From an uncultured Clostridia bacterium (lineage in GTDB: Bacteria > Bacillota > Clostridia > Lachnospirales > CAG-274): 64,000 nt of DNA. Shown here piece after piece: positions 11,103-21,413 of the stretch. Location: NCBI GenBank assembly GCA_947585865.1, contig CANPXH010000007.1:1-64000 (forward strand), in the 5' to 3' direction. The notes beneath the pieces are model-generated. The model ran no database searches. It saw only the letters and a list, made by a program, of their open reading frames with translations, and was not told where the DNA came from. Numbering within the stretch: position 1 is the stretch's first letter; every line of letters begins with the position of its first letter. Both the position numbers and the translations under genes were made by a program.

Positions 11103-12098
11103 TTGATAGAGGTAAAAGATCTGACCAAGAAATTTGGTCCTCATATTGCTGTAGACAACATTTCATTTACCGTAAACGACGGCGAGATAGTTGGCTTTTT
11201 AGGCCCTAACGGCGCCGGCAAGACGACCACCATGAATATGATGACGGGGTTTTTATCAGCGACCGAGGGCAGCATCAGAATAAACGGATACGATATACTC
11301 GACGAACCTATAAAGGCAAAGAAGCAGCTTGGCTATCTGCCTGATGTGCCGCCTGTGTACGGAGATATGACAGTGGAGGAATATCTCAGCTTCGTATGCG
11401 ATCTGAAAGGCATAAAAAAATCAAAAAGAGCGGATATGCTCAATGAGATAGCCTTGACCGTACAAATAAAAGACGTATACAAAAGGCTTGTAAAGAATCT
11501 TTCAAAAGGTTACAGGCAAAGAGTAGGTCTTGCTCAAGCCCTTGTAGGCTTCCCGGAGGTGCTCATACTTGACGAGCCTACCGTGGGTCTTGATCCTAAG
11601 CAGATAATAGAGATGAGAGCTCTTATAAAGAAGCTGGGAGAAAAGCACACCGTTATACTCAGTTCCCATATATTGAGCGAGGTAAGCGCAGTGTGCGACA
11701 GAGTAATGATAATAAACAAGGGCAGGATAGTGGCTACGGATACCACAGAGGGGCTTTCAAACAAGGCAGGCAATTCCATGCAGCTCGTGACGATAAAGGG
11801 CGATGGATACACGGCATGTGACAAGCTCGATGAATGGGCGGATATAAAAAGCGCCCGTGTCGTTTCGGACAACGGCGACGGCACATTTGACATAAAGGTG
11901 ACAGGCAGGGAAAGCATCGATATAAGAGAGCTTATTTTTAACACCCTTGCCAACGAAAACATACCCATACTGTGCCTCAAACCCACCGCTCTCAATTTGG
12001 AGGAGGCTTTCCTTAAGGTCATAAACGGAGAGCTTGAAGACAGCGAAGCTCTCAATGTCCATATGGTGGAGGGCACCGATGAAAGGGAGGCGGAGTAA
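11103..12098 (+). CDS. ABC transporter ATP-binding protein (Gld/NatA-type)
   Basis: GFLGPNGAGKTTTMNMM, LSKGYRQRVGLAQAL, LILDEPTVGLDP; TTG start at 11103 after aaagggg fits better than ATG 11082. Confidence 0.9.
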   Translation: MIEVKDLTKKFGPHIAVDNISFTVNDGEIVGFLGPNGAGKTTTMNMMTGFLSATEGSIRINGYDILDEPIKAKKQLGYLPDVPPVYGDMTVEEYLSFVCDLKGIKKSKRADMLNEIALTVQIKDVYKRLVKNLSKGYRQRVGLAQALVGFPEVLILDEPTVGLDPKQIIEMRALIKKLGEKHTVILSSHILSEVSAVCDRVMIINKGRIVATDTTEGLSNKAGNSMQLVTIKGDGYTACDKLDEWADIKSARVVSDNGDGTFDIKVTGRESIDIRELIFNTLANENIPILCLKPTALNLEEAFLKVINGELEDSEALNVHMVEGTDEREAE

Positions 12099-12962
12099 AT
12101 GTCGGCTATTTTCAAAAAAGAGATAATGACCTATTTCAAGACCGTTACGGGCTATGGATTTCTAGGCTTTTTTGTTCTTATAACAGGTTATTTCTTCGTA
12201 TCTCAGAACATCGTTGCGGCTAACGCCAATTACAACGAGACCCTTGCAGGCTCAATGATAATGTTCCTTATACTGGTGCCTGTGCTCACAATGCGTCTGT
12301 TTGCCGAAGAAGCAAGGCAGAAAACGGATCAGCTTCTTTATGCTGCGCCTATAAAGGTGACGGACATAGTCATTGGCAAATTTTTGGCAGCGGCTGCCCT
12401 TATGCTCATAGGCATAGTCATAACCCTTGTTTTCCCATATCTTCTTTCCCGTTCCGGCCAGCTTGCCTGGGGCATGACATTTGTGGGTATGCTGGGCTAT
12501 TTTATGATGGGTATGTGTCTGATAAGCGTAGGTATTTTCATTTCCGTGCTCACGGACAATCAGATAGTGGCGGCGGCAGCTACATTCGCATCTGTATTTT
12601 TGCTGCTTATGATGGATAATATATCCTCCTCCGCTCCCATAAGCGTGGGATCATCTGTTGTGTTTTTGGCTCTTGCGGTGGCGGCAATAGCTCTCACGGT
12701 ATATTCCGGCACCAAAAACATAACCGTATCGGGCATATTTGCCATAATAGGCTATGTTATAATGGGCGTGCTCTATTTTATAAATCCCAATATTTACGAC
12801 GGCGTTATTGTAAAGGTGCTTAGCTGGTTTTCCGTACTCAGCCGTTTTGAAAATTTCTATATGGGCATATTGTCTGTTTCCGATGTCGTGTATTATATCA
12901 CATTTACCTGTGCCTTTTTGTATTTTACGGTAAATGTAATAGAGAAAAGAAGATGGAGCTAG
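12099..12962 (+). CDS. ABC transporter permease (GldF-like ABC-2)
   Basis: Polytopic, MSAIFKKEIMTYFKTVTGYGFLGFFVLITGYFF; follows ATPase gene directly. Confidence 0.85.
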   Translation: MSAIFKKEIMTYFKTVTGYGFLGFFVLITGYFFVSQNIVAANANYNETLAGSMIMFLILVPVLTMRLFAEEARQKTDQLLYAAPIKVTDIVIGKFLAAAALMLIGIVITLVFPYLLSRSGQLAWGMTFVGMLGYFMMGMCLISVGIFISVLTDNQIVAAAATFASVFLLLMMDNISSSAPISVGSSVVFLALAVAAIALTVYSGTKNITVSGIFAIIGYVIMGVLYFINPNIYDGVIVKVLSWFSVLSRFENFYMGILSVSDVVYYITFTCAFLYFTVNVIEKRRWS

Positions 12963-12974
12963 GAGGAACAGACT

Positions 12975-14393
12975 ATGAAAAAGAGCAAAAATATATTTAA
13001 CGACAAGCGTTTTAAATACGGCACATATTCTGTGGTGGTCACCATAGTTTTCATTGCCATACTTGTGGTATTCAATCTTGTGGTAGGCCGATTCGACCGC
13101 TCCTTTGACTTTACAAAAGACAATGTGTTCTCTCTTTCCGATGAAACAAGGACCATGCTCGATGGCATGAAGAACGATGTAAAAGTGTATACGCTTTTCA
13201 GAACAAGTGAAAACGATGCCATTGTCGGCAGAGTAGAGCAGGTGCTGGATCAGTATGTGCAGCACAGCGGCCATATCAAGACTGAAAATATAGACATATA
13301 TCTGCATCCCGATTTTACGTCAAAGTATTCCTCCGAGGGAAATACCGTTGGCGTAAACGGTCTTATCGTGGAGCAGGGGGATAAATTCAGACTCATAAAT
13401 TATGAGGATTATTTCAACGATGAGGGCAGATTTTCTCTTGAAGCCTGCCTTACAAGCGCCATACAATATGTAAATATGGATGTCAGGCCCCGGGTCTGCT
13501 TTGTGACGGGGCACGGCGAGGCAGACAGCAAAAGCTACACCACTCTTAACGAAAGCCTTAGACTCGCCAATTACGATCTGAAAGACATAAACCTTTTGGA
13601 AAGCGACATACCCGAGGAGTGCTGTGTGCTCCTCATTACGCCTACGGCAAGGGATTACTCCCAAGAGGAAGCCAAAAAGGTGCTGGATTATCTTGCGGAT
13701 GACGGCAGAGCCTATATGATAATAGGCGGCACGGACACAACCCGGTTCACAAACATATCCTCCATAGCTTCGGCTTACGGAGTCACGCTGGAAAAGGGCT
13801 ATGTATATGAAGGCGATGAGGCTTCTTATATGATGTATCCTTATGCCATTCTTCCCAAGCTGAACGACCATGATATCAACGCTTCGCTCAAGGCCAATGA
13901 CTACAAGGTAATTACCGTTGCCTGTCAGGCGCTGGGCAGGACCGAAATAAAAAAACAATCCCTTGATATAGTGCCTATACTGAGCACCGGCGACAAGGCT
14001 TATATTAAAAAGGACGGCAACACCTCGGCCAACAAAGAAGCCGGAGATACGGAAGGGCCCTTTGACATAGCGGTGGCGGTAACGGATTCCACCTATACCG
14101 ATAAGGCACACGATACAAAGCTTATAATAACAGGCGCAAGCTATTATCTCATAGAGCCGAACACAGACGCTATGGTGAACAATGCCGATTCCACATTTGT
14201 GGTAAACGGTATAAATTGGCTCAATGACAAAAGTGAAGACAGCGTAGTCATACCTTCAAAAAGTCTTAATGACAGTTCCATAGTTGTAGATGCATCTACG
14301 GCAGGTATCATAAAGCTTGTAAGCTGGGGCATAATACCCGGAGCAATATTCCTGACAGGCTTTGCGGTATGGCTCATAAGGAGAAGAAAATAA
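12975..14393 (+). CDS. GldG-like ABC system substrate/auxiliary protein
   Basis: N-terminal TM, FTKDNVFSLSDETRTMLDGMKNDVKVYTLF; C-terminal TM; operon context. Confidence 0.85.
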   Translation: MKKSKNIFNDKRFKYGTYSVVVTIVFIAILVVFNLVVGRFDRSFDFTKDNVFSLSDETRTMLDGMKNDVKVYTLFRTSENDAIVGRVEQVLDQYVQHSGHIKTENIDIYLHPDFTSKYSSEGNTVGVNGLIVEQGDKFRLINYEDYFNDEGRFSLEACLTSAIQYVNMDVRPRVCFVTGHGEADSKSYTTLNESLRLANYDLKDINLLESDIPEECCVLLITPTARDYSQEEAKKVLDYLADDGRAYMIIGGTDTTRFTNISSIASAYGVTLEKGYVYEGDEASYMMYPYAILPKLNDHDINASLKANDYKVITVACQALGRTEIKKQSLDIVPILSTGDKAYIKKDGNTSANKEAGDTEGPFDIAVAVTDSTYTDKAHDTKLIITGASYYLIEPNTDAMVNNADSTFVVNGINWLNDKSEDSVVIPSKSLNDSSIVVDASTAGIIKLVSWGIIPGAIFLTGFAVWLIRRRK

Positions 14394-15805
14394 TGAAGAA
14401 AAAGCTTATGCTTCTCGGAGCGGCCGTAGCGGTACTGGCAGTGCTTTTGGGCATATATGCCTTTATGGGAGACCGATCCGACAAAAGCAACGAAGAAGAA
14501 GCTTCCCCCCTTGAAATGCCGGGAGAAAATATAGCAGATCTGGATGAAGTAAAGAAATTCAGCGTTGAAAACAGCAGCGGCAGTTATACCTTTGTCAAAA
14601 AGGGAGAAAGCTGGCAGGCTGAGGGCTACAGCAATAAGCTGGATCAGTCGGCTGTGAACAGAATGGCGACAGTGTTCACCGCTCTCTATTCGGAGGAGAC
14701 CGTTGAGGAGGATCCTGCCGATCTTTCAAAGTACGGACTTGACAAGCCTGCGGCAATCGGCACATCAGAAAACATTACGGTAAAAATGGGCGCTCTCACA
14801 TCCGATGAAAAATACAGATATGTACAGGTAAGCGGGAGCAATGCCGTATATATGGCAGATGCAGGCTTTTGCAAGAGCCTTGACTTCGGTATGAATGATT
14901 TTATAGACAAGGCCATAGCAAAGATCAGCACCGACAGCATACAGGAAATGGAAATAAAAGTAAGGGATAAAGAGGACATATATGTCAAGTATGACCCGGA
15001 CAATCCCATAGCAAGAGATTATGCCGAAGCAAACGGGCTTGCCACTCTTGTTATGCTGCGCCCCGTGGAAAATATGCTGGTATATCCCTACAGCCTTGAA
15101 AATTCGGTGCTGCGCAATATAGATAATCTGAACATATCGGAGCTTGCCGATCCTGCGCCTTCGGATCTTTCCAAATACGGTCTTGACAAGCCTCTTGCAG
15201 AAATAATGATAAGAGACGATAAAAACAAAATAACAATAAAAGCGGGAAATAATGCGCCTGCCAAAGGTATCACGGAATATATCTATGTGCAGATAAACGA
15301 CAGGCCGGAGGTATTTACCATGGATCTCAGAAATATAGAACCGTTTATCGATGCATCCATTGCCGATTTTTCCGAAAAATTCGTAAGCCTGTATCAGCGC
15401 TCAAAGGTAAATTCCATAGAGATAAAGGGCGCCGATACTTATAAAATAGACTTCCGTTCCGAAGGAGACAATACATTCGTACAGGAGGACGGCGTAAGAA
15501 GAGACCGCCGCAACACATATATAAACAACATCCCTGTGGACAGAGATACCTTTACCGATTTTTATGAACAGCTTGTGGCCATAGGTTTTGATGATTATGA
15601 TACCAATGCCGAGGCCAAGGGCGCTCCTGCCGTCACCATTACATTCAAGCTTTCCGACGGAAGCAGCGATGCGGCGGAATACTATGATTACAACAGTGAT
15701 TTCTATGTTGTAAAGAAAGGCGACAATACATCAATGCTCGTAAATAAACAGACTGTAACAAAGGTATTGAACGAAGCCAAAAAGCTGACGGAGAAAAAGA
15801 GCTAG
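14393..15805 (+). CDS. DUF4340 domain-containing lipoprotein/membrane-anchored protein
   Basis: Signal/TM N-terminus, repeated DLSKYGLDKP motif; end of Gld-type operon. Confidence 0.8.
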   Translation: MKKKLMLLGAAVAVLAVLLGIYAFMGDRSDKSNEEEASPLEMPGENIADLDEVKKFSVENSSGSYTFVKKGESWQAEGYSNKLDQSAVNRMATVFTALYSEETVEEDPADLSKYGLDKPAAIGTSENITVKMGALTSDEKYRYVQVSGSNAVYMADAGFCKSLDFGMNDFIDKAIAKISTDSIQEMEIKVRDKEDIYVKYDPDNPIARDYAEANGLATLVMLRPVENMLVYPYSLENSVLRNIDNLNISELADPAPSDLSKYGLDKPLAEIMIRDDKNKITIKAGNNAPAKGITEYIYVQINDRPEVFTMDLRNIEPFIDASIADFSEKFVSLYQRSKVNSIEIKGADTYKIDFRSEGDNTFVQEDGVRRDRRNTYINNIPVDRDTFTDFYEQLVAIGFDDYDTNAEAKGAPAVTITFKLSDGSSDAAEYYDYNSDFYVVKKGDNTSMLVNKQTVTKVLNEAKKLTEKKS

Positions 15806-16114
15806 GCTCCTTGGCAAATGGCATAGCTTGGCGGATACAGCGGCAAATAAGCCCTATCGCTTTGCCCCTTCAAGGACAGCAGCTTTTCTGCGGTCTTGGA
15901 GCTAAGCGCCGAAATTTCGTAAAACACGTCAGCACTTTCACTCTGTGAAAGCCAGCCTTCGGCTGTCCGATAAATCTTTCGGTGCAATTCCGGTTCCCGC
16001 CTTGATTCAACCGAAAAAAATGCAGGCGTTTATTTCAAGCGTATTGGCTTTATCGACACACTGAAAGTGCTGCCGATCCTTACATTGACCCAAAAAATAT
16101 AATTATTTCTTTCA

Positions 16115-16139
16115 AGCGTGCCGACTTTATCGGCACGCT
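16115..16139 (+). repeat. Isolated terminal hairpin of the dispersed hairpin element
   Basis: agcgtgccgactttatcggcacgct, covarying version of agcgtgtcgactttgtcgacacgct at 22376-22400. Confidence 0.75.
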
Positions 16140-16326
16140 GAGCTCGGCAGCAGACCGCCGAGCTTTTTTTATTGGATATATCACAGGCGTCATCATCTCA
16201 AAGTGCATATAGGCACGCCAATATTTTGTCGAAAAATGTATATTGGTGTTGCAATATGATAGAAAATATGCTATTATAATATTATAGTATTCTTTTATTA
16301 ATACTATGCACAATGAATAATCTATC

Positions 16327-16355
16327 TTGACAAACATTTGTTCTAATGATACAAT
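16327..16355 (+). promoter_or_regulatory. Consensus-like sigma-A promoter with LexA-box-like sequence in spacer
   Basis: TTGACA - 17 nt - TACAAT; spacer contains AAACATTTGTTCT. Confidence 0.6.
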
Positions 16356-16432
16356 AAAAATATCCCAAATTGAGGATAATTTTTCGAACATTTTTGAAAA
16401 TATAGATATAAAACACAAAGAGGTGAACATAT

Positions 16433-16906
16433 TTGACGGAAAAAGAAAAAGAAGAACTAAAAAATCTTATGCATCTTTGGGGCAGCTATAAATACATACT
16501 GAGCGTGGAGAAAAGTGAATTGGCAAGCATACAGGACATATGCTCCGCCATGAAGGATATAAAAACGATGACCTGTGATGCCCTGCCTAAATCAGCCAGA
16601 ATAAGCAAGCCCGTAGAGGAAAATATGGTAAATTCCATAACTCTGTGCGAAGGCCGTATAGAAAAGCTGAATTCTCTTATAAAGGAAAATATGCTGCTTA
16701 AGCAAAAGATAGACAAGATCGTAGATACCCTTCCCCATGCGGAGCAATATATATTAAAGGCACGATATGTTGAAAATATGTCTTGGGAGATGATGCCTTT
16801 GCGCATACCCTTTGAAATGAGCAAAAGACATTGCCAAAGATTTCACAACAACGCCCTTGAGACCATATATGATAAACTACACAAAACCGATGAAAATGAG
16901 GAATAA
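16433..16906 (+). CDS. Phage-type sigma-like/ArpU-RinA-like regulator (DUF1492-like)
   Basis: 157 aa, YILKARYVENMSWEMMPLRIPFEMSKRHCQRFHNNALETIYDKL sigma region 4-like helix-turn-helix; TTG start after gaggtg. Confidence 0.5.
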   Translation: MTEKEKEELKNLMHLWGSYKYILSVEKSELASIQDICSAMKDIKTMTCDALPKSARISKPVEENMVNSITLCEGRIEKLNSLIKENMLLKQKIDKIVDTLPHAEQYILKARYVENMSWEMMPLRIPFEMSKRHCQRFHNNALETIYDKLHKTDENEE

Positions 16907-17191
16907 AACCTGCTGATATTGATTTTAAACCGTGTTTATATACAAAAAAGCGGGCAATCATTGTATATAATGTTGTTAAAGCTGTCTTTTTACTATTATT
17001 TTTGTAAAAAACTACCTATTATTTTAATTATCAGCTTTAAAATTTGTAGTAATTGTGTATAAATTTTGTTACAAAAAATTCATTTTTTCATAATTCTTAG
17101 CGTTTTGCATAAATAATTTTTGCCTAATTTGTTTAAATATGATATAGATTGAAAACAGGAAAAATAGTATTATATTAATTAAGATTACAGA

Positions 17192-17235
17192 GGTGGGCAG
17201 GTAATGCCGCTTAGGTGGGCAGGTAATGCCGCTTA
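17192..17235 (+). repeat. Perfect 22-bp tandem duplication upstream of MsmK-type ATPase
   Basis: ggtgggcaggtaatgccgctta x2. Confidence 0.95.
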
Positions 17236-17284
17236 GGCAGTCGACTCCCTGCCGCAATACCTAAATTTAAGGAGGAATAATTAA

Positions 17285-18397
17285 ATGGCAGAACTTAAGT
17301 TAAAAAACATTGTAAAGAAATATCCTAACGGTTTCGTAGCTGTTAAAAACTTCTCTCTTGATATTGAAGACAAGGAATTCATCATCTTCGTAGGTCCTTC
17401 CGGCTGCGGTAAGTCTACCACACTTAGAATGATCGCAGGTCTTGAAGATATATCAAGCGGCGAGTTATGGATCGGCGACAAGCTGTGCAACACTGTTGAT
17501 CCTAAGAACAGAGATATAGCAATGGTTTTCCAGAACTATGCTCTTTATCCCCACATGACAGTTTATGACAACATGGCTTTCGCTCTTAAGCTCAGAAAGA
17601 CTCCAAAGGCTGAGATAGACAAGAAGGTAAGAGAAGCAGCTAAGATCCTTGATATCGATCACTTGCTTGACAGAAAGCCAAAGGCTCTTTCAGGCGGTCA
17701 GAGACAGAGAGTTGCAATGGGTCGTGCCATTGTACGTTCTCCTAAGGTATTCCTTATGGATGAGCCTCTTTCAAACCTTGATGCCAAGCTGAGAGTTCAG
17801 ATGAGATCTGAGATATCAAAGCTTCATCAGAGACTGCAGACAACCTTCATCTACGTTACTCATGACCAGACAGAGGCTATGACTCTCGGTACTCGTATCG
17901 TAGTTCTTAAGGACGGCGTTATACAGCAGGTAGATACTCCTCAGAACCTTTACAATAAGCCGCAGAACTTATTCGTAGCAGGCTTCATCGGTTCTCCTCA
18001 GATGAACTTCATCAACGCTACGGTAGGCAAAGACGGCAGCGACATCTGCCTTAAGTTTGGCGAGTATTCCATCAAGCTTCCCGAAGCTAAGGCTAAGGCT
18101 TGTCTTGACGGCGGCTATGTAGGCAAGGAAGTTATATTCGGCGTAAGACCCGAAGATGTACATGATGAGGAAATTTTCCTTAATACATCCAAGGATTCTA
18201 TCGTTAATGCAGACGTAGAGGTTACTGAGCTTCTCGGTGCCGAGACTAACCTGTTCCTTATCATAGGCGGTCAGAACGTAACTGCAAGAGTAGACTCCAG
18301 AAGCACTGCTAAGATCGGCGACAATATCAAGGTTGCTTTCGATGTTAACAGGATCCATATCTTTGATAAGGCTACAGAGCTTACTATCTGCAACTAA
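17285..18397 (+). CDS. ABC transporter ATP-binding protein, UgpC/MsmK family
   Basis: [54 protein letters not shown]-terminal MalK-type regulatory domain. Confidence 0.93.
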   Translation: MAELKLKNIVKKYPNGFVAVKNFSLDIEDKEFIIFVGPSGCGKSTTLRMIAGLEDISSGELWIGDKLCNTVDPKNRDIAMVFQNYALYPHMTVYDNMAFALKLRKTPKAEIDKKVREAAKILDIDHLLDRKPKALSGGQRQRVAMGRAIVRSPKVFLMDEPLSNLDAKLRVQMRSEISKLHQRLQTTFIYVTHDQTEAMTLGTRIVVLKDGVIQQVDTPQNLYNKPQNLFVAGFIGSPQMNFINATVGKDGSDICLKFGEYSIKLPEAKAKACLDGGYVGKEVIFGVRPEDVHDEEIFLNTSKDSIVNADVEVTELLGAETNLFLIIGGQNVTARVDSRSTAKIGDNIKVAFDVNRIHIFDKATELTICN

Positions 18398-18411
18398 TAT
18401 TGAACATTCGA

Positions 18412-18437
18412 CCCCTCCCTTTTGGGAGGGGATTTTT
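18412..18437 (+). terminator. Rho-independent terminator
   Basis: cccctcccttttgggaggggattttt. Confidence 0.85.
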
Positions 18438-18669
18438 CTTTCTTAAAACGCACACTTTCCGACCCATTGACTTTATATGGAAGTCATTCACTGCTTTTTG
18501 ACACCTTCACATCAAGGTTCAATTCTTATTCGCCGCCGTTACTTTGTAACGTTTTTACTTTCGGTACATTCATATTTTTAAAAAGGATCCGTATGTCTGT
18601 ACAAGCAGGCATTTTTTATTTGCCAAAATTGCCATATAGTAGTATACTAATACCTAGAGGTGATAAAAT

Positions 18670-19515
18670 ATGCAATGCAGACTTGTTGTAAACGGCTTTC
18701 TCAGCAGCAGCAAGTTCAGTGAAATATACGCTTGGCTCAAGGCCGCCTTTGAAAAAAGAGGCCATGATATGACCGTATGCACCAACATAGAGCTTGCCTT
18801 TGAAAAAACCGCCGTCACCGAACCGATACTTTTTTGGGATAAAGATGTTACGCTTGCCAAAGGTCTTGAAGCTATGGGGCTCAGGCTCTTTAACAGCAGC
18901 CGTGCCATAGAGTATTGCGACAACAAGGCTCTTACATATATTGCTCTTAAGGACAAGGTGCCTATGCCCACGACCATACCTGCGCCTATGACATACAGAA
19001 ATATAGGCTATACCCACACGGAATTTGTGAAAAAAGCAGGAGATCTTTTGGGTTATCCCTTTGTTATAAAGGAATGCTTCGGCTCCTTCGGTCAGCAAGT
19101 ATATTTGGCAAAAGAGCCAAGTCAGGCTATGTCCATTGTCAAGAACACAAGAGAACCTCTTGTATTTCAAAAATTCATAGCCGAAAGCCAAGGCAAGGAC
19201 ATACGCATAAATGTTGTCGGCGGCAAGGCTCAGGCGGCCATGCTGCGCAGAAACGAAAAAGATTTCAGAGCAAACATCACAATAGGCGGCAAAATGGAGA
19301 AATACACACCTTCCGCCGAGGAGATAAATATTGCCGAATATGTATGCGATATACTGGGCTTGGATTTCGGCGGTGTAGACCTGCTTATTGGCAGCAGCGG
19401 GCCTCTTGTATGCGAGGTCAACTCCAACGCCCATTTTAAAAATATATATGACTGCACCAATATAAATATAGCAGATAAAATAGCGGAGCATATAGAAAAA
19501 TGTATGGATATATAG
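18670..19515 (+). CDS. RimK-type ATP-grasp ligase
   Basis: YPFVIKECFGSFGQQVYL, ASMIVK-like loop, DIRINVVGGKAQAAMLRRNEKDFRANITIGG, GVDLLIGSSGPLVCEVNSNAHF. Confidence 0.85.
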   Translation: MQCRLVVNGFLSSSKFSEIYAWLKAAFEKRGHDMTVCTNIELAFEKTAVTEPILFWDKDVTLAKGLEAMGLRLFNSSRAIEYCDNKALTYIALKDKVPMPTTIPAPMTYRNIGYTHTEFVKKAGDLLGYPFVIKECFGSFGQQVYLAKEPSQAMSIVKNTREPLVFQKFIAESQGKDIRINVVGGKAQAAMLRRNEKDFRANITIGGKMEKYTPSAEEINIAEYVCDILGLDFGGVDLLIGSSGPLVCEVNSNAHFKNIYDCTNINIADKIAEHIEKCMDI

Positions 19516-20285
19516 TATATGAAAAAGCTGCCGCAATAAAAAACAGCACATATATACAGTGGTATATAGACAAATTCAAAAAAAAGGGCGCAGAACTAGA
19601 GCTTATATACACAGAGGATGTTGAAAAAGCAGGCAAGGCGGACTTTGCCATAGTCCGTGCCATTGCCCCGGATATCACCAAATACCTTGAAGGCTCGGGT
19701 ATTCGCTGCTTTAATAATTATTTTGTATCCCATATCACAAACGATAAGGCGCTTACATACAAATACGTATCCGAAAACGGCATAGAAATAATGGATGTTT
19801 ACGATACTGATGATATACCTGCATTTCCTGTGGTCATAAAGCCGCGCAGAAGCCACGGCGGAGACAGGGTATTTATGGTGCATTCCCTAAGCGAGCTTAA
19901 AGAAAAGCTCCCTCTTTATGAGGATAACGATATTGTTATACAAAAGGCAGCGTCGGATATAGGCAGGGATGTAAGAGTGTATATGATAGGCAAGGATATC
20001 ATATGCGCAATGCTAAGGCAATCGGACAGCGATATCAGAAGCAATTTCTGTCTCGGCGGAAGGGCTTCGGTATACGCCCTTTCAAAAAGCGAGACCGCCC
20101 TTGTCAGACGCATAGCCGGTCTTTTCGATTCCGATTTTATAGGCATAGACTTTGTTTTTAACAAGGGCAAGGCCGTGTTCAACGAAATAGAAGACGTGGT
20201 GGGCAGCCGTATGGTATATAGCTGCACAAATATAGATATAGTCCAATTATACGTAGAATATATATACAAGGAGATGACAACATGA
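19500..20285 (+). CDS. RimK-type ATP-grasp ligase (second, paralogous)
   Basis: FPVVIKPRRSHGGDRVFMV, DVRVYMIGKDIICAMLRQSDSDIRSNFCLGG, FIGIDFVFNKGKAVFNEIEDVVGSRM. Confidence 0.85.
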   Translation: MYGYIVYEKAAAIKNSTYIQWYIDKFKKKGAELELIYTEDVEKAGKADFAIVRAIAPDITKYLEGSGIRCFNNYFVSHITNDKALTYKYVSENGIEIMDVYDTDDIPAFPVVIKPRRSHGGDRVFMVHSLSELKEKLPLYEDNDIVIQKAASDIGRDVRVYMIGKDIICAMLRQSDSDIRSNFCLGGRASVYALSKSETALVRRIAGLFDSDFIGIDFVFNKGKAVFNEIEDVVGSRMVYSCTNIDIVQLYVEYIYKEMTT

Positions 20286-21355
20286 AAATAGGTATGTTAA
20301 CAAGCGGCGGTGACTGTCAGGGTCTGAACGCCACAATGAGAGGTGTTGCCAAAACGCTTTATGACAAGCTGGGAAAGGACATTGAGATATACGGTATTCT
20401 TGACGGCTACAAGGGTCTTATAGAAGGCAATTACAAGAAACTGAAAAGCAGGGATTTTTCGGGCATACTTACATTGGGCGGAACTATATTGGGCACATCC
20501 AGAAAGCCTTTCAAAAAGATGACCATAATAGAAGATGACGGCATAGATAAAGTGAAGGCAATGAAGGAAAACTACAAAAAAATGGATCTTGACTGCCTTG
20601 TTATACTTGGAGGAAACGGCACGCACAAGACAGCCAATCTCCTGAGCCAAGAGGGTCTTAATGTAGTTACGCTGCCCAAGACTATAGACAACGACCTTTG
20701 GGGCACAGACATTACATTCGGCTTTAATTCGGCGCTTGATGTGGCGACAGACGTTATAGACAGGATACACACCACCGCCACATCTCACGGCAGGATATTT
20801 GTAATAGAAATAATGGGTCACAAGGCTGGCTGGCTCACGCTTTATGCAGGCGTGGCAGGCGGCGCAGATATCATACTTTTGCCCGAGATACCATACGACA
20901 TAAAGAAAATAACCGATGAAATAGACAACCGTACAAAAGAAGGAAAAGGCTTCTCCATTATTGCCGTTGCCGAAGGCGCAATATCCTTGGAGGAAAGCAA
21001 AATGAACAAAAAGGAGTTCAAGGCACACAGAGCGGTTATGCCTCAGCCTTCTATATCCTACAGGGTAGCCGACGAAATAGCCGCCGCTTCCAGCCATGAA
21101 GTGCGGGTCGTGGTTCCCGGTCATATTCAAAGAGGCGGTGCGCCTAACGCCTATGACAGAGTATTGTCCACAAGATTCGGCGCAGGCGCTGCAGAGCTTA
21201 TTATGAAAAAACAATACGGCTATATGGTCGGTATGAAAAACGGCAGTATAGTTTCCGTTCCCCTTGAAGAGGTCGCAGGTAAGCTTAAAAATGTTCCTGC
21301 CGACAACGAGGTCATACTTACGGCAAGACATATAGGCATATCTTTCGGCGATTAA
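20282..21355 (+). CDS. pfkA: 6-phosphofructokinase
   Basis: MLTSGGDCQGLNATMRG, LGGNGTHKTA, LPKTIDNDLWGTD, GHIQRGGAPNAYDR. Confidence 0.93.
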   Translation: MKIGMLTSGGDCQGLNATMRGVAKTLYDKLGKDIEIYGILDGYKGLIEGNYKKLKSRDFSGILTLGGTILGTSRKPFKKMTIIEDDGIDKVKAMKENYKKMDLDCLVILGGNGTHKTANLLSQEGLNVVTLPKTIDNDLWGTDITFGFNSALDVATDVIDRIHTTATSHGRIFVIEIMGHKAGWLTLYAGVAGGADIILLPEIPYDIKKITDEIDNRTKEGKGFSIIAVAEGAISLEESKMNKKEFKAHRAVMPQPSISYRVADEIAAASSHEVRVVVPGHIQRGGAPNAYDRVLSTRFGAGAAELIMKKQYGYMVGMKNGSIVSVPLEEVAGKLKNVPADNEVILTARHIGISFGD

Positions 21356-21413
21356 AAAAGATTTGAAAAAGTTGTCGTAATGTGTTATCATTAAGGTTAA
21401 GGGAGGCGTTTAT

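Noticed and set aside
12651-13307. 218-aa minus-strand ORF across GldF/GldG-like genes
   Set aside because: Antisense to two recognizable ABC-system genes; composition (many Tyr/His) typical of shadow frames.
15806-16080. tRNA or known riboswitch after DUF4340 gene
   Set aside because: No cloverleaf or recognizable aptamer core; only dispersed hairpins.
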